Shown here piece after piece: positions 47,396 through 57,541 of a stretch of 64,000 nucleotides of DNA; position 1 is the stretch's first letter, and each line of letters begins with the position of its first letter. The DNA is from Terrimonas sp. (GTDB lineage Bacteria > Bacteroidota > Bacteroidia > Chitinophagales > Chitinophagaceae): contig NZ_QCZJ01000001.1 in NCBI RefSeq assembly GCF_003075435.1, positions 62,001 to 126,000 on the forward strand, read 5' to 3'. The position numbers were made by a program, and so were the translations under genes. Below the pieces are notes generated by a model that saw only the letters and a list, made by a program, of their open reading frames with translations, had not been told where the DNA came from and did no database searches.

Positions 47396-49810
47396 ATGCT
47401 AAAGAATTATTTCAAAATTGCGGTAAGACATCTTACAAAACACAAGCTGTTTTCCATCATTAATATTTTATGCCTGGGCATAGGCATTACATTCGCCATG
47501 CTTATTGGTGAATATATCCTTCATGAAAAGCAGGTAAATATTGATATCCGCAATGTTGAGCAGCAATATATTATTAAGAGCAACTGGAAGGTAAAAGAGA
47601 TGGGGTTGGATATTACTACATTGGGACCATTAGCGCAAACGCTGCGAAAGGAATATCCCGGCCTTGTTGCTGATTATTACAGGTATAACCCGGTTACCAA
47701 TGTGGTTTCAGCAGGAGATAATTACTTTAAAGAAAATATAGCTATTGGTGATACCAGTTTCGTGAACATGTATGGATTGGCATTATTATATGGCAATCCA
47801 CAGCAGCCTTTCACCAATAACAGTTCGGCTATAATTACAGAATCCTTTGCACTGAAACTCTTTGGACGGAAAGATGCTGTTGGACAAATACTCAGCGTAC
47901 AGGGCGTTAATAATGAAAAGCAGGTTTATACTGTTTCCGCAGTCTTAAAAAATAAGCCCTATAATTCAGTACTTGATATTCTGGGTGATGAATATAGTGT
48001 TTTCGTGCCAACCGTTGGAAACCGGTATTATCCCGGCGGTGATCCGGCAGATAATTGGGCGCAGATATACGAAATAGGCGCGATTGAATTACAAAAAGGC
48101 GTGCAGCCAAAAGATCTTACTGAGCCAATAAAACAAGTGCTTGCCAAATATGCTTCTGCAGACATTAATAAAACTCTCACGGTAGAACTCGCTGCTGTAA
48201 AAGATTATTACATAAAATCAAATAATGGCGCGGTTCAGAAAATGATATTCACACTATCACTGGTGGTAATATTTATTATAGCGATGGCAGTGATCAACTT
48301 CATTAATATTAATATCGGCACCTCTTCATACCGCATTAAGGAGATAGGGCTGAGGAAAGTATTTGGCGGGGAGAGAAAGCAACTGATCATACAACATCTC
48401 ACAGAATCATTATTACTTACTTTCCTGTCCGCTTTATTCTCTTTCATATTATATGAATTGTTGCGCCCATATTTTTCATCCATGCTAAATACACCTTTAT
48501 CGCCGGTATGGAAATTTGACAATTACAGAATATTATTGTTAACAACACTGGTTATTATCGTAGGCTTTATTGCCGGCATATATCCTGCATTTGTTCTTAG
48601 CGCTGCTGATACCATAAATGCAGTTAAAGGCAAGATAGACGCTGCAAAGGGTGGACTTACTTTACGCAAAGCCTTGCTTATTGTTCAGTTCACACTGGCT
48701 ATTGTAATATTCATCAGTGCGTTAAATGTATCTGACCAGGTTACTTATTTTTTCAAAAAAGACCTGGGATATAATAAAGAGCAGTTGCTGGTAGCCACTG
48801 CTTTTCCAAAGCAATGGGATTCTGCAGGCGTAGCTAAAATGGAAACCATAAGAAATGGATTACTTACTTTGAAAGGTGTGCATGATGCGAGTATTGCATT
48901 TGAAATACCTGATAGAAAACCACCAAATACAATAGGCATGATGCCGGTTGGCGCATCTTCAGGTCAGCCGTATTTTATAGCCACAACTTCGGCTGACGAA
49001 CATTATGCTAAAACATTCGGATTGCAGCTTTTATCCGGAAATTTTTTTAACGATGGCAAGAATGGGCATATACCTGCACAAATTGTATTGAACGAATCTG
49101 CCGCCAAAGCACTGGGAATTGATATATTAAAAGCGCCGGGGCAGCAGGTAAAAGTTCTTTCATTTAACAATGCCATATTCACCGTAGCAGGTGTGGTAAA
49201 GGATTTTAACTACTCAAGCCTTCATGAAAAAATTGACCCGCTGGCTTTTATGCATACAAAAGATATGCTGTCGTATCGTTTTCTTACTATTAAGCTCAAC
49301 TCCTCTGATATACATAAAACAATTGACGACATAAAAGAAAAATGGGCAGCATTGTCTCCCGGCGCCCCTTTCGAATATTTTTTTATGGACGAAAAATTTC
49401 AGAAGCTGTATCAATCTGAATTGCAGTTAAAAAAAGCAACACAAACAGCAACCGTACTTAACCTCATCATTGTATTTATGGGCATTTTTGGCGTTGTGGC
49501 CTTTACGCTAGTTAAGAGAAATAAAGAGATAGCTGTACGAAAGGTTCTCGGTGCTTCGGTCAAAAATATAATAACGCTTTTTCTTAAAGATTACGCATGG
49601 CTCATATTAATTGCAAATATTATAGCATGGCCACTGGCGTATTATGCTACCAATTACTGGCTGCAGAATTTCGCATATCGTATGCCACAGCATATAGACA
49701 CCTATTTGTTTGTAATGCTGTTTGTATTTGGCGGGGCGTTTACATTTATTATAATGCAATGTTTAAAAACCGCTCAGGCTAACCCGGTGAAGGCACTTCG
49801 GACGGAGTAG
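47396..49810 (+). CDS. FtsX/MacB-type ABC transporter permease, second
   Basis: An 804-residue paralogue of the permease at 43695, with the same two-half layout. The N-terminal MLKNYFKIAVRHLTKHKLFS is typical. Conserved cores occur in SSYRIKEIGLRKVFG (~309-323) and KRNKEIAVRKVLGASVKN (~702-719). It ends in ...AQANPVKALRTE, as does the first (ASPVKALRSE). No ATPase partner lies nearby. The exported 18-repeat protein gene just upstream (30 bp) may share its transcript. Sequence identity between the two permeases appears modest, so they are not a recent duplication. Confidence 0.88.
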   Translation: MLKNYFKIAVRHLTKHKLFSIINILCLGIGITFAMLIGEYILHEKQVNIDIRNVEQQYIIKSNWKVKEMGLDITTLGPLAQTLRKEYPGLVADYYRYNPVTNVVSAGDNYFKENIAIGDTSFVNMYGLALLYGNPQQPFTNNSSAIITESFALKLFGRKDAVGQILSVQGVNNEKQVYTVSAVLKNKPYNSVLDILGDEYSVFVPTVGNRYYPGGDPADNWAQIYEIGAIELQKGVQPKDLTEPIKQVLAKYASADINKTLTVELAAVKDYYIKSNNGAVQKMIFTLSLVVIFIIAMAVINFININIGTSSYRIKEIGLRKVFGGERKQLIIQHLTESLLLTFLSALFSFILYELLRPYFSSMLNTPLSPVWKFDNYRILLLTTLVIIVGFIAGIYPAFVLSAADTINAVKGKIDAAKGGLTLRKALLIVQFTLAIVIFISALNVSDQVTYFFKKDLGYNKEQLLVATAFPKQWDSAGVAKMETIRNGLLTLKGVHDASIAFEIPDRKPPNTIGMMPVGASSGQPYFIATTSADEHYAKTFGLQLLSGNFFNDGKNGHIPAQIVLNESAAKALGIDILKAPGQQVKVLSFNNAIFTVAGVVKDFNYSSLHEKIDPLAFMHTKDMLSYRFLTIKLNSSDIHKTIDDIKEKWAALSPGAPFEYFFMDEKFQKLYQSELQLKKATQTATVLNLIIVFMGIFGVVAFTLVKRNKEIAVRKVLGASVKNIITLFLKDYAWLILIANIIAWPLAYYATNYWLQNFAYRMPQHIDTYLFVMLFVFGGAFTFIIMQCLKTAQANPVKALRTE

Positions 49811-50060
49811 TCCCTCACCCCCGACCCCTCTCCACGGAGTGGAGAGGGGTGCCTAAGTTCAGAGCATGCTGATGGAATGCGAGGTGGGGAGGCTGAGAAT
49901 GTTTGGAGAGTGTGGAAATATGAGCATATGAAAATGTGCAAATTGGGAAACATTTGCCCGGATATATTTTGTAGATGATGTGGAAGAACAAAAAATTTGG
50001 GATTATTCTGCTGCACCGCTCCCTCTCCGTTGCACGGAGAGGGGGAAGGAGGGTGAGGCT
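49811..50060. repeat. Intergenic element bounded by inverted GC-rich repeats
   Basis: A hairpin CCCCTCTCCAC-GGA-GTGGAGAGGGG (49825-49849) near the left end and CCCTCTCCGT-TGC-ACGGAGAGGG (50021-50043) near the right end face each other. The outer words CCTCACCC and GGGTGAGG (50051-50058) are inverted. The ~100-bp middle (TTTGCCCGGATATATTTTGT) matches part of 46150-46235. No gene lies here; this covers the 49811-50134 gap. Confidence 0.6.
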
Positions 50061-50134
50061 TTAACATTAATTAACCTACACTAAACCCATTTAAACAGGC
50101 TTTTCATCTGCAAATTGTATTAGTTTCGCAGTTG

Positions 50135-51184
50135 ATGAGAAAGTTATATTTACCATTACTTATTAGTATTGCCTGTTTGTTTGCCTGCTCTCAAAAAAAA
50201 GAAGAGAAGCCCGCAACAACCCAACCCGCCCCATCCAGAAATCGCCCTGTACAAGCCGATGCATATGTTGTAAAAGCACGCCCTATCAGTGAAGATATAC
50301 AGGTGGCAGGTTCCCTTGCACCTGCAGAAGGAACTGATATCCGTCCGGAAATATCAGGACGTGTTGTAAGCATTAATTTCCAGGAAGGCAGTTTTGTAAG
50401 AAGGGGTACCTTACTTGTTAAACTTTTTGATGATGACCTGCAGGCGCAGTTAAAAAAACTGGAAGTGCAGTTAGCCATTAATGAAAAAACGCTTGAACGT
50501 TATAATGAGTTATTGAAAATTCAGGGTATCAGCCAGCAGGAGGTAGACCTGAGCCAGTTGCAGGTAAACAATAATAAAGCTGATATACAATTGGTAAAGG
50601 TCAACATCGGTAAAACTGAAATAAGAGCTCCTTATGATGGAAGAATAGGTTTAAGGAACGTGAGCCTGGGAGCCTATGTTTCACCTACTGATATTATCGC
50701 TACCATACGCCAGGTAAATCAACTGAAACTGGAATTTACCGTTCCTGAAAAATACAGTAATCTTTTTAAGCCCGGCAAGCAAATATCGTTTAGCATTGAT
50801 GGCGTTGAAAAAAAATTTTCATCCACTGTACTTGCAACAGAATATTTTATTGACGCAAATACAAGAAGCCTTACAGTAAAAGGAATAGTAAAAGGCAATG
50901 ATGCGGCTCTGGTGCCTGGCGCTTTTGCAAAGGTTGACCTTGATCTGGATAAAAATGACAATGCGATCATCATTCCTACCCAGGCGGTAATACCTCTTTC
51001 GCGGGGCAAGCAGGTAATAGTATACAAAGGAGGAGCGCCCAGTTTTGTGCAGGTAACCACCGGTATCAGGGATTCAGCTTATGTGCAGGTGCTCACTGGC
51101 GTTAGTTTAGGGGATACCGTGCTTATCAGCGGATTAATGGCTGTTAAACCAAATTCCCAGGTACAACTCAGTAAAGTAAAATAA
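50135..51184 (+). CDS. RND efflux periplasmic adaptor lipoprotein
   Basis: A ~349-residue membrane-fusion protein. The start is ATG 50135; the previous codon is TTG. A lipoprotein signal (LPLLISIACLFACSQKKEE) places the lipid Cys near residue 19. The typical order of domains is visible: a biotinyl-lipoyl half (GRVVSINFQEGSFVRRGTLL), a helical hairpin (LQAQLKKLEVQLAINEK to QQEVDLSQLQVN), the second lipoyl half (EIRAPYDGRIGLRNVSLGAY) and beta-barrel regions. It connects the RND pump (51184, overlapping by one base) to TolC. Typical substrates are drugs or detergents, not predicted here. Confidence 0.95.
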   Translation: MRKLYLPLLISIACLFACSQKKEEKPATTQPAPSRNRPVQADAYVVKARPISEDIQVAGSLAPAEGTDIRPEISGRVVSINFQEGSFVRRGTLLVKLFDDDLQAQLKKLEVQLAINEKTLERYNELLKIQGISQQEVDLSQLQVNNNKADIQLVKVNIGKTEIRAPYDGRIGLRNVSLGAYVSPTDIIATIRQVNQLKLEFTVPEKYSNLFKPGKQISFSIDGVEKKFSSTVLATEYFIDANTRSLTVKGIVKGNDAALVPGAFAKVDLDLDKNDNAIIIPTQAVIPLSRGKQVIVYKGGAPSFVQVTTGIRDSAYVQVLTGVSLGDTVLISGLMAVKPNSQVQLSKVK

Positions 51185-54100
51185 TGAATATTTCGGAATT
51201 GAGTTTGAGAAGGCCGGTACTGGCTACCGTTTCAAGCATTTTAATTGTAGTGTTTGGAATAATAGGTTTTACATTCCTGGGGGTAAGAGACTATCCTGCC
51301 ATTGATCCTCCCATCATTAATGTGCGCACCAGCTATGCGGGCGCCAATGCTGATATTATTGAATCGCAGATAACCGAGCCGCTGGAGAAATCTATCAATG
51401 GCGTACCAGGTATTAAGAACCTTACCTCTTCAAGCAGCCAGGGCACCAGCAATATTACCGTAGAATTTGATTTGGGTGTTGATCTTGAAACTGCGGCCAA
51501 TGATGTTCGCGACAAAGCATCTCAGGCACAACGAAATTTGCCAAAAGATCTTGATGCGCCCCCCGTGGTTACTAAAGCTGATGCCAGCTCAGATGCCATT
51601 ATTTCCATGACGGTTCAAAGCAATACCCGGAACCAGTTGCAGATAACAGAATATGCCACAAATGTGCTGCAGGAAAGGTTACAGACTATACCAGGGGTAA
51701 GTGGCTTACAAATATGGGGAGAAAAGAAATACGCGATGCGTATATGGTTTGACCCATCCAAACTAAATTCATACGGGCTTACATTCAACGATGTACAAAC
51801 GGCACTCAACAGGGAAAACATAGAATTACCCTCAGGTAAAATAGCCGGAGACAATACTGAACTCACCGTACGAACTTTTGGCAGACTTACAACAGAAGAA
51901 GAATTTAATAATATTATTATAAGAAGCACCGGTACCAGCATAGTACGTTTAAAAGACGTTGGCGAAGCGGTGCTCGGCCCCGAGAATGAAGAAACCGTAT
52001 TAAAGCTGAATGGAGTGCCGATGATTGCGCTGGCCCTGATACCTCAACCCGGGTCTAATTATGTTGCCATTGCAGATGAATTTTACAAACGGTTTGAGCA
52101 ACTCAAAAAAGAAATCCCCGATGATATCAAACTGGATATAGCGCTGGATCAAACCGTATTTATCAAGCGTTCAATTACTGAGGTAGAAGAAACCCTGATC
52201 ATTGCCGTTGTACTGGTTATACTCATCATTTATCTGTTCTTCCGCGACTGGATTATAGCAATACGTCCATTAATAGATATCCCGGTTTCGCTGATTGCCG
52301 CTTTTTTCATAATGTACCTGTCAGGGTTTACGATAAATGTACTTAGCCTGTTAGGTATTGTACTTGCTACAGGGCTTGTGGTGGATGACGGTATAGTAGT
52401 AACGGAAAACATCTATAAAAAGATGGAACAGGGCATGAACAAATGGCAGGCAGCGCTTCAAGGCTCAAAAGAAATATACTTCGCGGTAATCGCCACTTCT
52501 ATCACCCTGGCAGTAATATTTTTACCCATCATCTTTTTACAGGGCTTTGTGGGAAGGCTTTTCCGTGAGTTTGGTATAGTAGTAGCAGGCGCAGTATTGG
52601 TTTCAGCTTTTGTATCGCTTACTATTACACCGGTGCTGAATGTAAAAATGACCAAAACCGTTCACAAACATGGATGGTTTTACCGTAAAACAGAACCATT
52701 TTTCAGGGGAATGGAAAACGGCTACCACCGTTTGCTCGCAACTTTTATGAAATTTAAATGGCTGGCGCTTGTTGTTATTGCAATTTGCGGTGGTATAATC
52801 TGGGGCATAGGCAAAGATCTTAAATCTGAGCTTGCTCCGATGGAAGACAGAAACCAGTTCAGGCTGCAGGTTACTATGCCGGAAGGTTCTTCTTTTGAGT
52901 ATACAGATCAATTTATAGATAAGCTCACCGGGTTTGTAATGGATTCTGTGCAGGGGTTGAAATCTGCGCTTACAGTAACGGCTCCGGGCTTTTCGGGTGC
53001 AGGTTCCGTAAATACAGGTTTTGTTCGCGTGATGCTGGTTGATCCCAATCAGCGCACAAAATCGCAACAACAGATCGTTGATATGGTGAACAGAAATCTG
53101 CCTAAATTTTCTGAAGGAAGGGCTTTTGCCATACAGGAGCAAACTATTTCGGTTAATCGCAGAGGAGGTTTGCCTGTGCAGTTTGTGATACAAAATAACA
53201 ATTTTGACAAGCTCACGGAAATGTTGCCCAAATTTTTGGAAGAGGCTAATAAAAACCCTGTGTTCCAGGGCGTGGATATTGATCTGAAATTTAATAAACC
53301 CGAACTATCGGTAACGGTTGACCGCATAAAAGCCAGTGCACTTGGCGTAAGTATTGATGCAGTTTCTGAGGCTTTGCAATTAGCATATAGTAACAGGAGG
53401 CTTGGCTATTTTACAAAAGATGGAAAGCAATACCAGGTAATCGGCCAGGTGCCACGCGACGACAGGAATAACCCAACCGATCTCCGCAATATATATGTGC
53501 GCAACAGCCGCAATGAAAGTATTTCGCTCGACAATCTTGTATCTATAGAGGAAAGTACTACACCTCCAACTATATATCATTTTAACCGCTATAAATCGGC
53601 TACTATTTCCGCAGGACTTGCAGAAGGCAGAACATTGGGAGAAGGTATACAGGCAATGCAGGGTATTGCTGATAAAATGCTTGATGATACTTTTGCCACC
53701 TCCCTATCAGGTTCTTCAAGAGATTTTGCAGAAAGCTCTGGTAATACGATGTTCGCTTTTGTGCTTGCATTGCTGCTGATATTTTTGGTGCTTGCCGCGC
53801 AATTTGAAAGTTTTATTGATCCTTTCATCATTATGTTTACCGTTCCCCTTGCTATTGCCGGGGCTGTATTATCATTATGGATATTTGGCCAAACACTTAA
53901 TATATTTTCACAGATAGGTATGATCATGCTGATCGGCCTTGTAACAAAAAATGGTATCCTGATAGTGGAATTTGCCAATCAGAAACAAATTGCCGGATTA
54001 TCAAAAGGGCAGGCGGTTGTGGAAGCGGCAGTAGCGAGGTTACGCCCAATTTTAATGACAAGCCTTGCCATGGCCCTGGGTGCTTTACCAATTGCGATGT

Positions 54101-54273
54101 CTATCGGCGCAGCATCAACCAGCCGTATACCTTTGGGTATTGTAATTGTGGGTGGTATTATTTTTTCGCTGGTACTAACATTGTTTGTAATTCCGGCCAT
54201 GTATAGTTTTCTTTCTGCAAGAAAACATGAAAGCCATATTGACGAATATTTCACGGAAGAAAAAAGAGCATGA
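51184..54273 (+). CDS. RND efflux pump (AcrB/HAE1-like)
   Basis: A 1029-residue proton-driven inner-membrane pump. Twelve membrane helices flank two large periplasmic loops, as in the HAE1 group. The N-terminal helix has LRRPVLATVSSILIVVFGII (~7-26). The proton-relay region in TM4 is GIVLATGLVVDDGIVVTENI (~391-410), with paired Asp residues. The second half has IGLVTKNGILIVEFANQ, and RPILMTSLAMALGALPIA follows. The start overlaps the adaptor stop, and tolC overlaps its end by four bases, so the three form one unit. The absence of heavy-metal-type motifs favours organic substrates. Confidence 0.96.
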   Translation: MNISELSLRRPVLATVSSILIVVFGIIGFTFLGVRDYPAIDPPIINVRTSYAGANADIIESQITEPLEKSINGVPGIKNLTSSSSQGTSNITVEFDLGVDLETAANDVRDKASQAQRNLPKDLDAPPVVTKADASSDAIISMTVQSNTRNQLQITEYATNVLQERLQTIPGVSGLQIWGEKKYAMRIWFDPSKLNSYGLTFNDVQTALNRENIELPSGKIAGDNTELTVRTFGRLTTEEEFNNIIIRSTGTSIVRLKDVGEAVLGPENEETVLKLNGVPMIALALIPQPGSNYVAIADEFYKRFEQLKKEIPDDIKLDIALDQTVFIKRSITEVEETLIIAVVLVILIIYLFFRDWIIAIRPLIDIPVSLIAAFFIMYLSGFTINVLSLLGIVLATGLVVDDGIVVTENIYKKMEQGMNKWQAALQGSKEIYFAVIATSITLAVIFLPIIFLQGFVGRLFREFGIVVAGAVLVSAFVSLTITPVLNVKMTKTVHKHGWFYRKTEPFFRGMENGYHRLLATFMKFKWLALVVIAICGGIIWGIGKDLKSELAPMEDRNQFRLQVTMPEGSSFEYTDQFIDKLTGFVMDSVQGLKSALTVTAPGFSGAGSVNTGFVRVMLVDPNQRTKSQQQIVDMVNRNLPKFSEGRAFAIQEQTISVNRRGGLPVQFVIQNNNFDKLTEMLPKFLEEANKNPVFQGVDIDLKFNKPELSVTVDRIKASALGVSIDAVSEALQLAYSNRRLGYFTKDGKQYQVIGQVPRDDRNNPTDLRNIYVRNSRNESISLDNLVSIEESTTPPTIYHFNRYKSATISAGLAEGRTLGEGIQAMQGIADKMLDDTFATSLSGSSRDFAESSGNTMFAFVLALLLIFLVLAAQFESFIDPFIIMFTVPLAIAGAVLSLWIFGQTLNIFSQIGMIMLIGLVTKNGILIVEFANQKQIAGLSKGQAVVEAAVARLRPILMTSLAMALGALPIAMSIGAASTSRIPLGIVIVGGIIFSLVLTLFVIPAMYSFLSARKHESHIDEYFTEEKRA

Positions 54274-55601
54274 CCTTTATGAGTGGAAAAAGAATTTTCA
54301 GCTTTATTATAGTTTTTGTTTTTTGCACAGGTGTTGCAAGGTCGCAGCAAATGATCACACTGGAAGAAGCAATTGCGGCTACCTTAAAAAACAATTATGA
54401 TATTTTACTGGCAGAAAATGATTCTGCGGCTGCCGCTATAGACAAGAAATATATTTTCGGAGGCTTTTTGCCGACAGTGAACGGTACGCTCGGGAGAACG
54501 CAAACTACATCTGCACAGAAACAGGAATTTGATGGAAGACCTGAGGTAGAAGGCAAAGGCATCAGAGCCAGAAATCTTAGTGCTGCAATTAATTTAAACC
54601 TTGTTTTATTTGACGGGTTAAAAATGTTTGCCACCAGAGACAGGATCAATGAGCTATTCGCCCTCGGTCAGATCAACTTAAAAAACCAGGTAATAAATTC
54701 AACGGCTGCTGTTATTAACGCTTATTATATCATCGTTCGCCAAAAACAACAATTAAAGGCTATTGATGAGCAAATGTCTATTAACGAAGAAAGAGTAAAA
54801 TTAGCAGACAGAAAATTATCAGTGGGCTTAGGCACCAAGCCGGAATTATTGCAGGCCAAAGTTGACCTTAATGCTCAAAAAGCGACACGGCTGCAACAAC
54901 AATCAATTATGGCGCAATCGAAAGAGCAACTCAATCAATTAACAGGTATGCAATTACCTGAGTCGTTTGAAGTTTCGGATAGTATTCCCATAAAAGACGA
55001 TATGACCATTGAAAACATCCAGAATAATATTCAATCTACCAGCCCGGCAATTTTACTGGCACTTAAAAACGTTGATATTTCCAGGATAATGCTTAAAGAA
55101 GTAAAGGCTACACGCTGGCCTATTATTTCTTTTGGATCCGCATACAATTTCACGCAAAACAATAACTACAATAACATAAACCCTTATGCTGCTATTTTCA
55201 GCAGTAACAAAGGTTTTAATTTTGGTTTTACAGCTTCTGTGCCTATACTTAATTACATGAATGTTAACCGCAACATCAAACAGGCACAACTGGATGTTAC
55301 CTACCAGGAAATAGCATTAAAACAACAAAAAAACGCAGTTGATGTGCTGGTTAAAGCAGGCTTTTACAATTATCAATACCAGGTAAGTTTATTAAAGCTG
55401 GAAGAAGAAAACATTCAACTCGCCAAAGAAAATGTTTCCATCGCACTCGAACGTTTTAAGCTCGGGGTATCTACCTTTCTCGAATTACGCGAAGCGCAAA
55501 AAAGCCTTGAAGATGCTTATGACCGCCTGATTGCCGCACGCTACAATACCAAGCTTTCTGAAACAGAACTATTACGGCTTAAAGGTGAATTGGTAAAATA
55601 A
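54270..55601 (+). CDS. TolC family outer-membrane efflux channel
   Basis: A 443-residue outer-membrane factor. It has an N-terminal signal peptide (FSFIIVFVFCTGVARS). It continues into the TolC repeat ITLEEAIAATLKNNYDILLA (~34-53) and long helical hairpins (NEERVKLADRKLSVGLGTKP; YITLSETE-type end region KLSETELLRLKGEL). The start ATG 54270 lies in the last codons of the pump gene; an alternative ATG is nine bases later. It completes the tripartite efflux system. The strand count and specific pump partner cannot be tested here. Confidence 0.93.
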   Translation: MTFMSGKRIFSFIIVFVFCTGVARSQQMITLEEAIAATLKNNYDILLAENDSAAAAIDKKYIFGGFLPTVNGTLGRTQTTSAQKQEFDGRPEVEGKGIRARNLSAAINLNLVLFDGLKMFATRDRINELFALGQINLKNQVINSTAAVINAYYIIVRQKQQLKAIDEQMSINEERVKLADRKLSVGLGTKPELLQAKVDLNAQKATRLQQQSIMAQSKEQLNQLTGMQLPESFEVSDSIPIKDDMTIENIQNNIQSTSPAILLALKNVDISRIMLKEVKATRWPIISFGSAYNFTQNNNYNNINPYAAIFSSNKGFNFGFTASVPILNYMNVNRNIKQAQLDVTYQEIALKQQKNAVDVLVKAGFYNYQYQVSLLKLEEENIQLAKENVSIALERFKLGVSTFLELREAQKSLEDAYDRLIAARYNTKLSETELLRLKGELVK

Positions 55602-55704
55602 AAAAGATATAGCAAAGGACTGCCATAAACTAGCCTAAACAGGAGACTGCTCATTTCCATAGAAAATCTCCTCTAAAAAAACTATATTTAAGAAAAACAG
55701 CGCT

Positions 55705-57429
55705 ATGAAAAAATGGTTATTCATTTTTTTACCTGTTGCCCTGGTTTTCACAGTAATCGTACAAAAAAGATATTTCGATAACCATTATATTATTGCAACT
55801 GTTCAATCAGATATACCGGGTATAAGTTGCGGACCTGCAAACTACAATGTGATACTCCCTGACGAAAATGGCAAATACATCACGCTTCTTCCGGGTTGGG
55901 GAAATCATTTTTATACAATAACTACCAACAGCGACAGTGCCCAGGTATATTTTGACCAGGGGCTGACAATGTATTACAGCTATCATCCGCGTGAAGCTAT
56001 GGCTTCCTTTAAAGAGGCAGCCAGGTTTGACAGCAGTTGCGCCATGGCTTACTGGGGACAGGCTTTGGCCAAAGGGCCACCTTACAATTTTGGTCACCAG
56101 TATATAATGGATAAAAACATTTTCGGCATTATCAGCCTCATGAATAAATATGTTTCAACGGCTTCAGCCAGGGAAAAAGACCTGGTAGCCGCGATGAACA
56201 GGCGCTACGATAAATCTGACATTGATGATAAAGATAGAAAAGCACATAATATTGCTTATGCTGCCGCATTAAAACAATTGATCAGCCGCTACAACGATGA
56301 TAATGATATAAAAGCTTTATATACCGATGCAATGATGCTGATCCATCCATGGGATTTTTGGTACAATAACGGCGAACCTAAACCCTGGACTATGGAACTT
56401 ATTCAATATACCAGGAACATAATGAATGACGATCCGCATCATCCCGCTGCACTGCATTATTTCATTCATCTTACAGAAGCTTCACATCAGCCCGGCGTGG
56501 CATTGCAAAATGCTGATTCACTAAAAAAACTATTCCCGTCAGTTGCACATATGGTTCATATGGCAAGCCATGAATATGAACGAAGCGGGTATTATATGGA
56601 AGGAGTGGATGTAAATCAAAAAGCTGACAGCAGTGTTGTACAATATAGTAATCTTACAAAGGGATTAATTCAATCTGTACATGTTCCCCATTATGATGCG
56701 GTAAGCGCTTATTGTGCGCTGAGTGGCGGAATGTATACCATAGCAATGGAAAAAGCAATGGAGTGCCGCAGCCATGTAAATCCTGATGCACGAAATACCT
56801 ACCAGCAATACCTTTATATGTTCCCGTATTTTCCAATGGTACGATCAGGAAAATGGCAAAACATCCTGAGTGACAGTACATATATTGCCAATGATTGGAC
56901 CTATGCAAAAATTATCAGGGATTTTGCAAGAGGAATGGCTTACGCAAGATCAAAAAATATTCCTGATGCTGTTAAATGCCTTGAACAGCTAAAGCATGAA
57001 AAAAATGATACCATACTTCGTATTCCATTCACTCCATATATGAGCAGTCCTTTTGAATGTGCCTCAATTGCTGAACATATTCTGGCAGCAGCAATATTTT
57101 CTGAACAAAAAAAATACCCGGCGGCAATAAAAGCATTAGAGCTGGCGATAAAGGCAGAAGATGGTTTATTGTATACTGAACCTAAAATATGGATGCTTCC
57201 TGCCCGGCAGTATCTTGGTGCATTGTTATTGCAAATACAGCAACCGGCTAAAGCAGAAAAAATTTACAGGGACGATATCAGGCGCAATCCTGGCAATGGA
57301 TGGTCGCGGCTCGGGCTTTACCAATCTTTACAACAACAGCAAAAAACAACAGAACTATTTTCTGCAAAACAGGGATATACTCAATCGTTTGCACATGCTG
57401 ATGCCGTTCCCGCAGCATCAGTATATTAA
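55705..57429 (+). CDS. TPR-containing exported or membrane protein
   Basis: A 574-residue protein with an N-terminal hydrophobic segment (WLFIFLPVALVFTVIVQKRY) that may be a signal anchor. Helical pairs throughout contain tetratricopeptide-type positions (MTMYYSYHPREAMASFKEAAR, AMAYWGQALAKGPPYNF; the C-terminal KYPAAIKALELAIKAEDG and AKAEKIYRDDIRRNPGN). His-rich motifs recur, for example PHHPAALHYFIHLTEASHQP and MVHMASHEYERSGYY, which could bind a metal. Such proteins are common in Bacteroidota, with unknown role. It follows the efflux operon by 103 bp, so a shared function is not evident. Confidence 0.7.
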   Translation: MKKWLFIFLPVALVFTVIVQKRYFDNHYIIATVQSDIPGISCGPANYNVILPDENGKYITLLPGWGNHFYTITTNSDSAQVYFDQGLTMYYSYHPREAMASFKEAARFDSSCAMAYWGQALAKGPPYNFGHQYIMDKNIFGIISLMNKYVSTASAREKDLVAAMNRRYDKSDIDDKDRKAHNIAYAAALKQLISRYNDDNDIKALYTDAMMLIHPWDFWYNNGEPKPWTMELIQYTRNIMNDDPHHPAALHYFIHLTEASHQPGVALQNADSLKKLFPSVAHMVHMASHEYERSGYYMEGVDVNQKADSSVVQYSNLTKGLIQSVHVPHYDAVSAYCALSGGMYTIAMEKAMECRSHVNPDARNTYQQYLYMFPYFPMVRSGKWQNILSDSTYIANDWTYAKIIRDFARGMAYARSKNIPDAVKCLEQLKHEKNDTILRIPFTPYMSSPFECASIAEHILAAAIFSEQKKYPAAIKALELAIKAEDGLLYTEPKIWMLPARQYLGALLLQIQQPAKAEKIYRDDIRRNPGNGWSRLGLYQSLQQQQKTTELFSAKQGYTQSFAHADAVPAASVY

Positions 57430-57541
57430 TATAGCGCCATGTGTTAATACTTCTTCTGTTTAATCTATAAGGTCCAGATACAGGACGCATATTCCCGAAT
57501 AAAATTTTATATTGCGTTTCACCTAAAAATAATTGTAAGCC

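Noticed and set aside
52603-53193. A 196-codon minus-strand frame inside the RND pump gene
   Set aside because: The pump reading frame has all family motifs; the opposite frame has no recognisable content.
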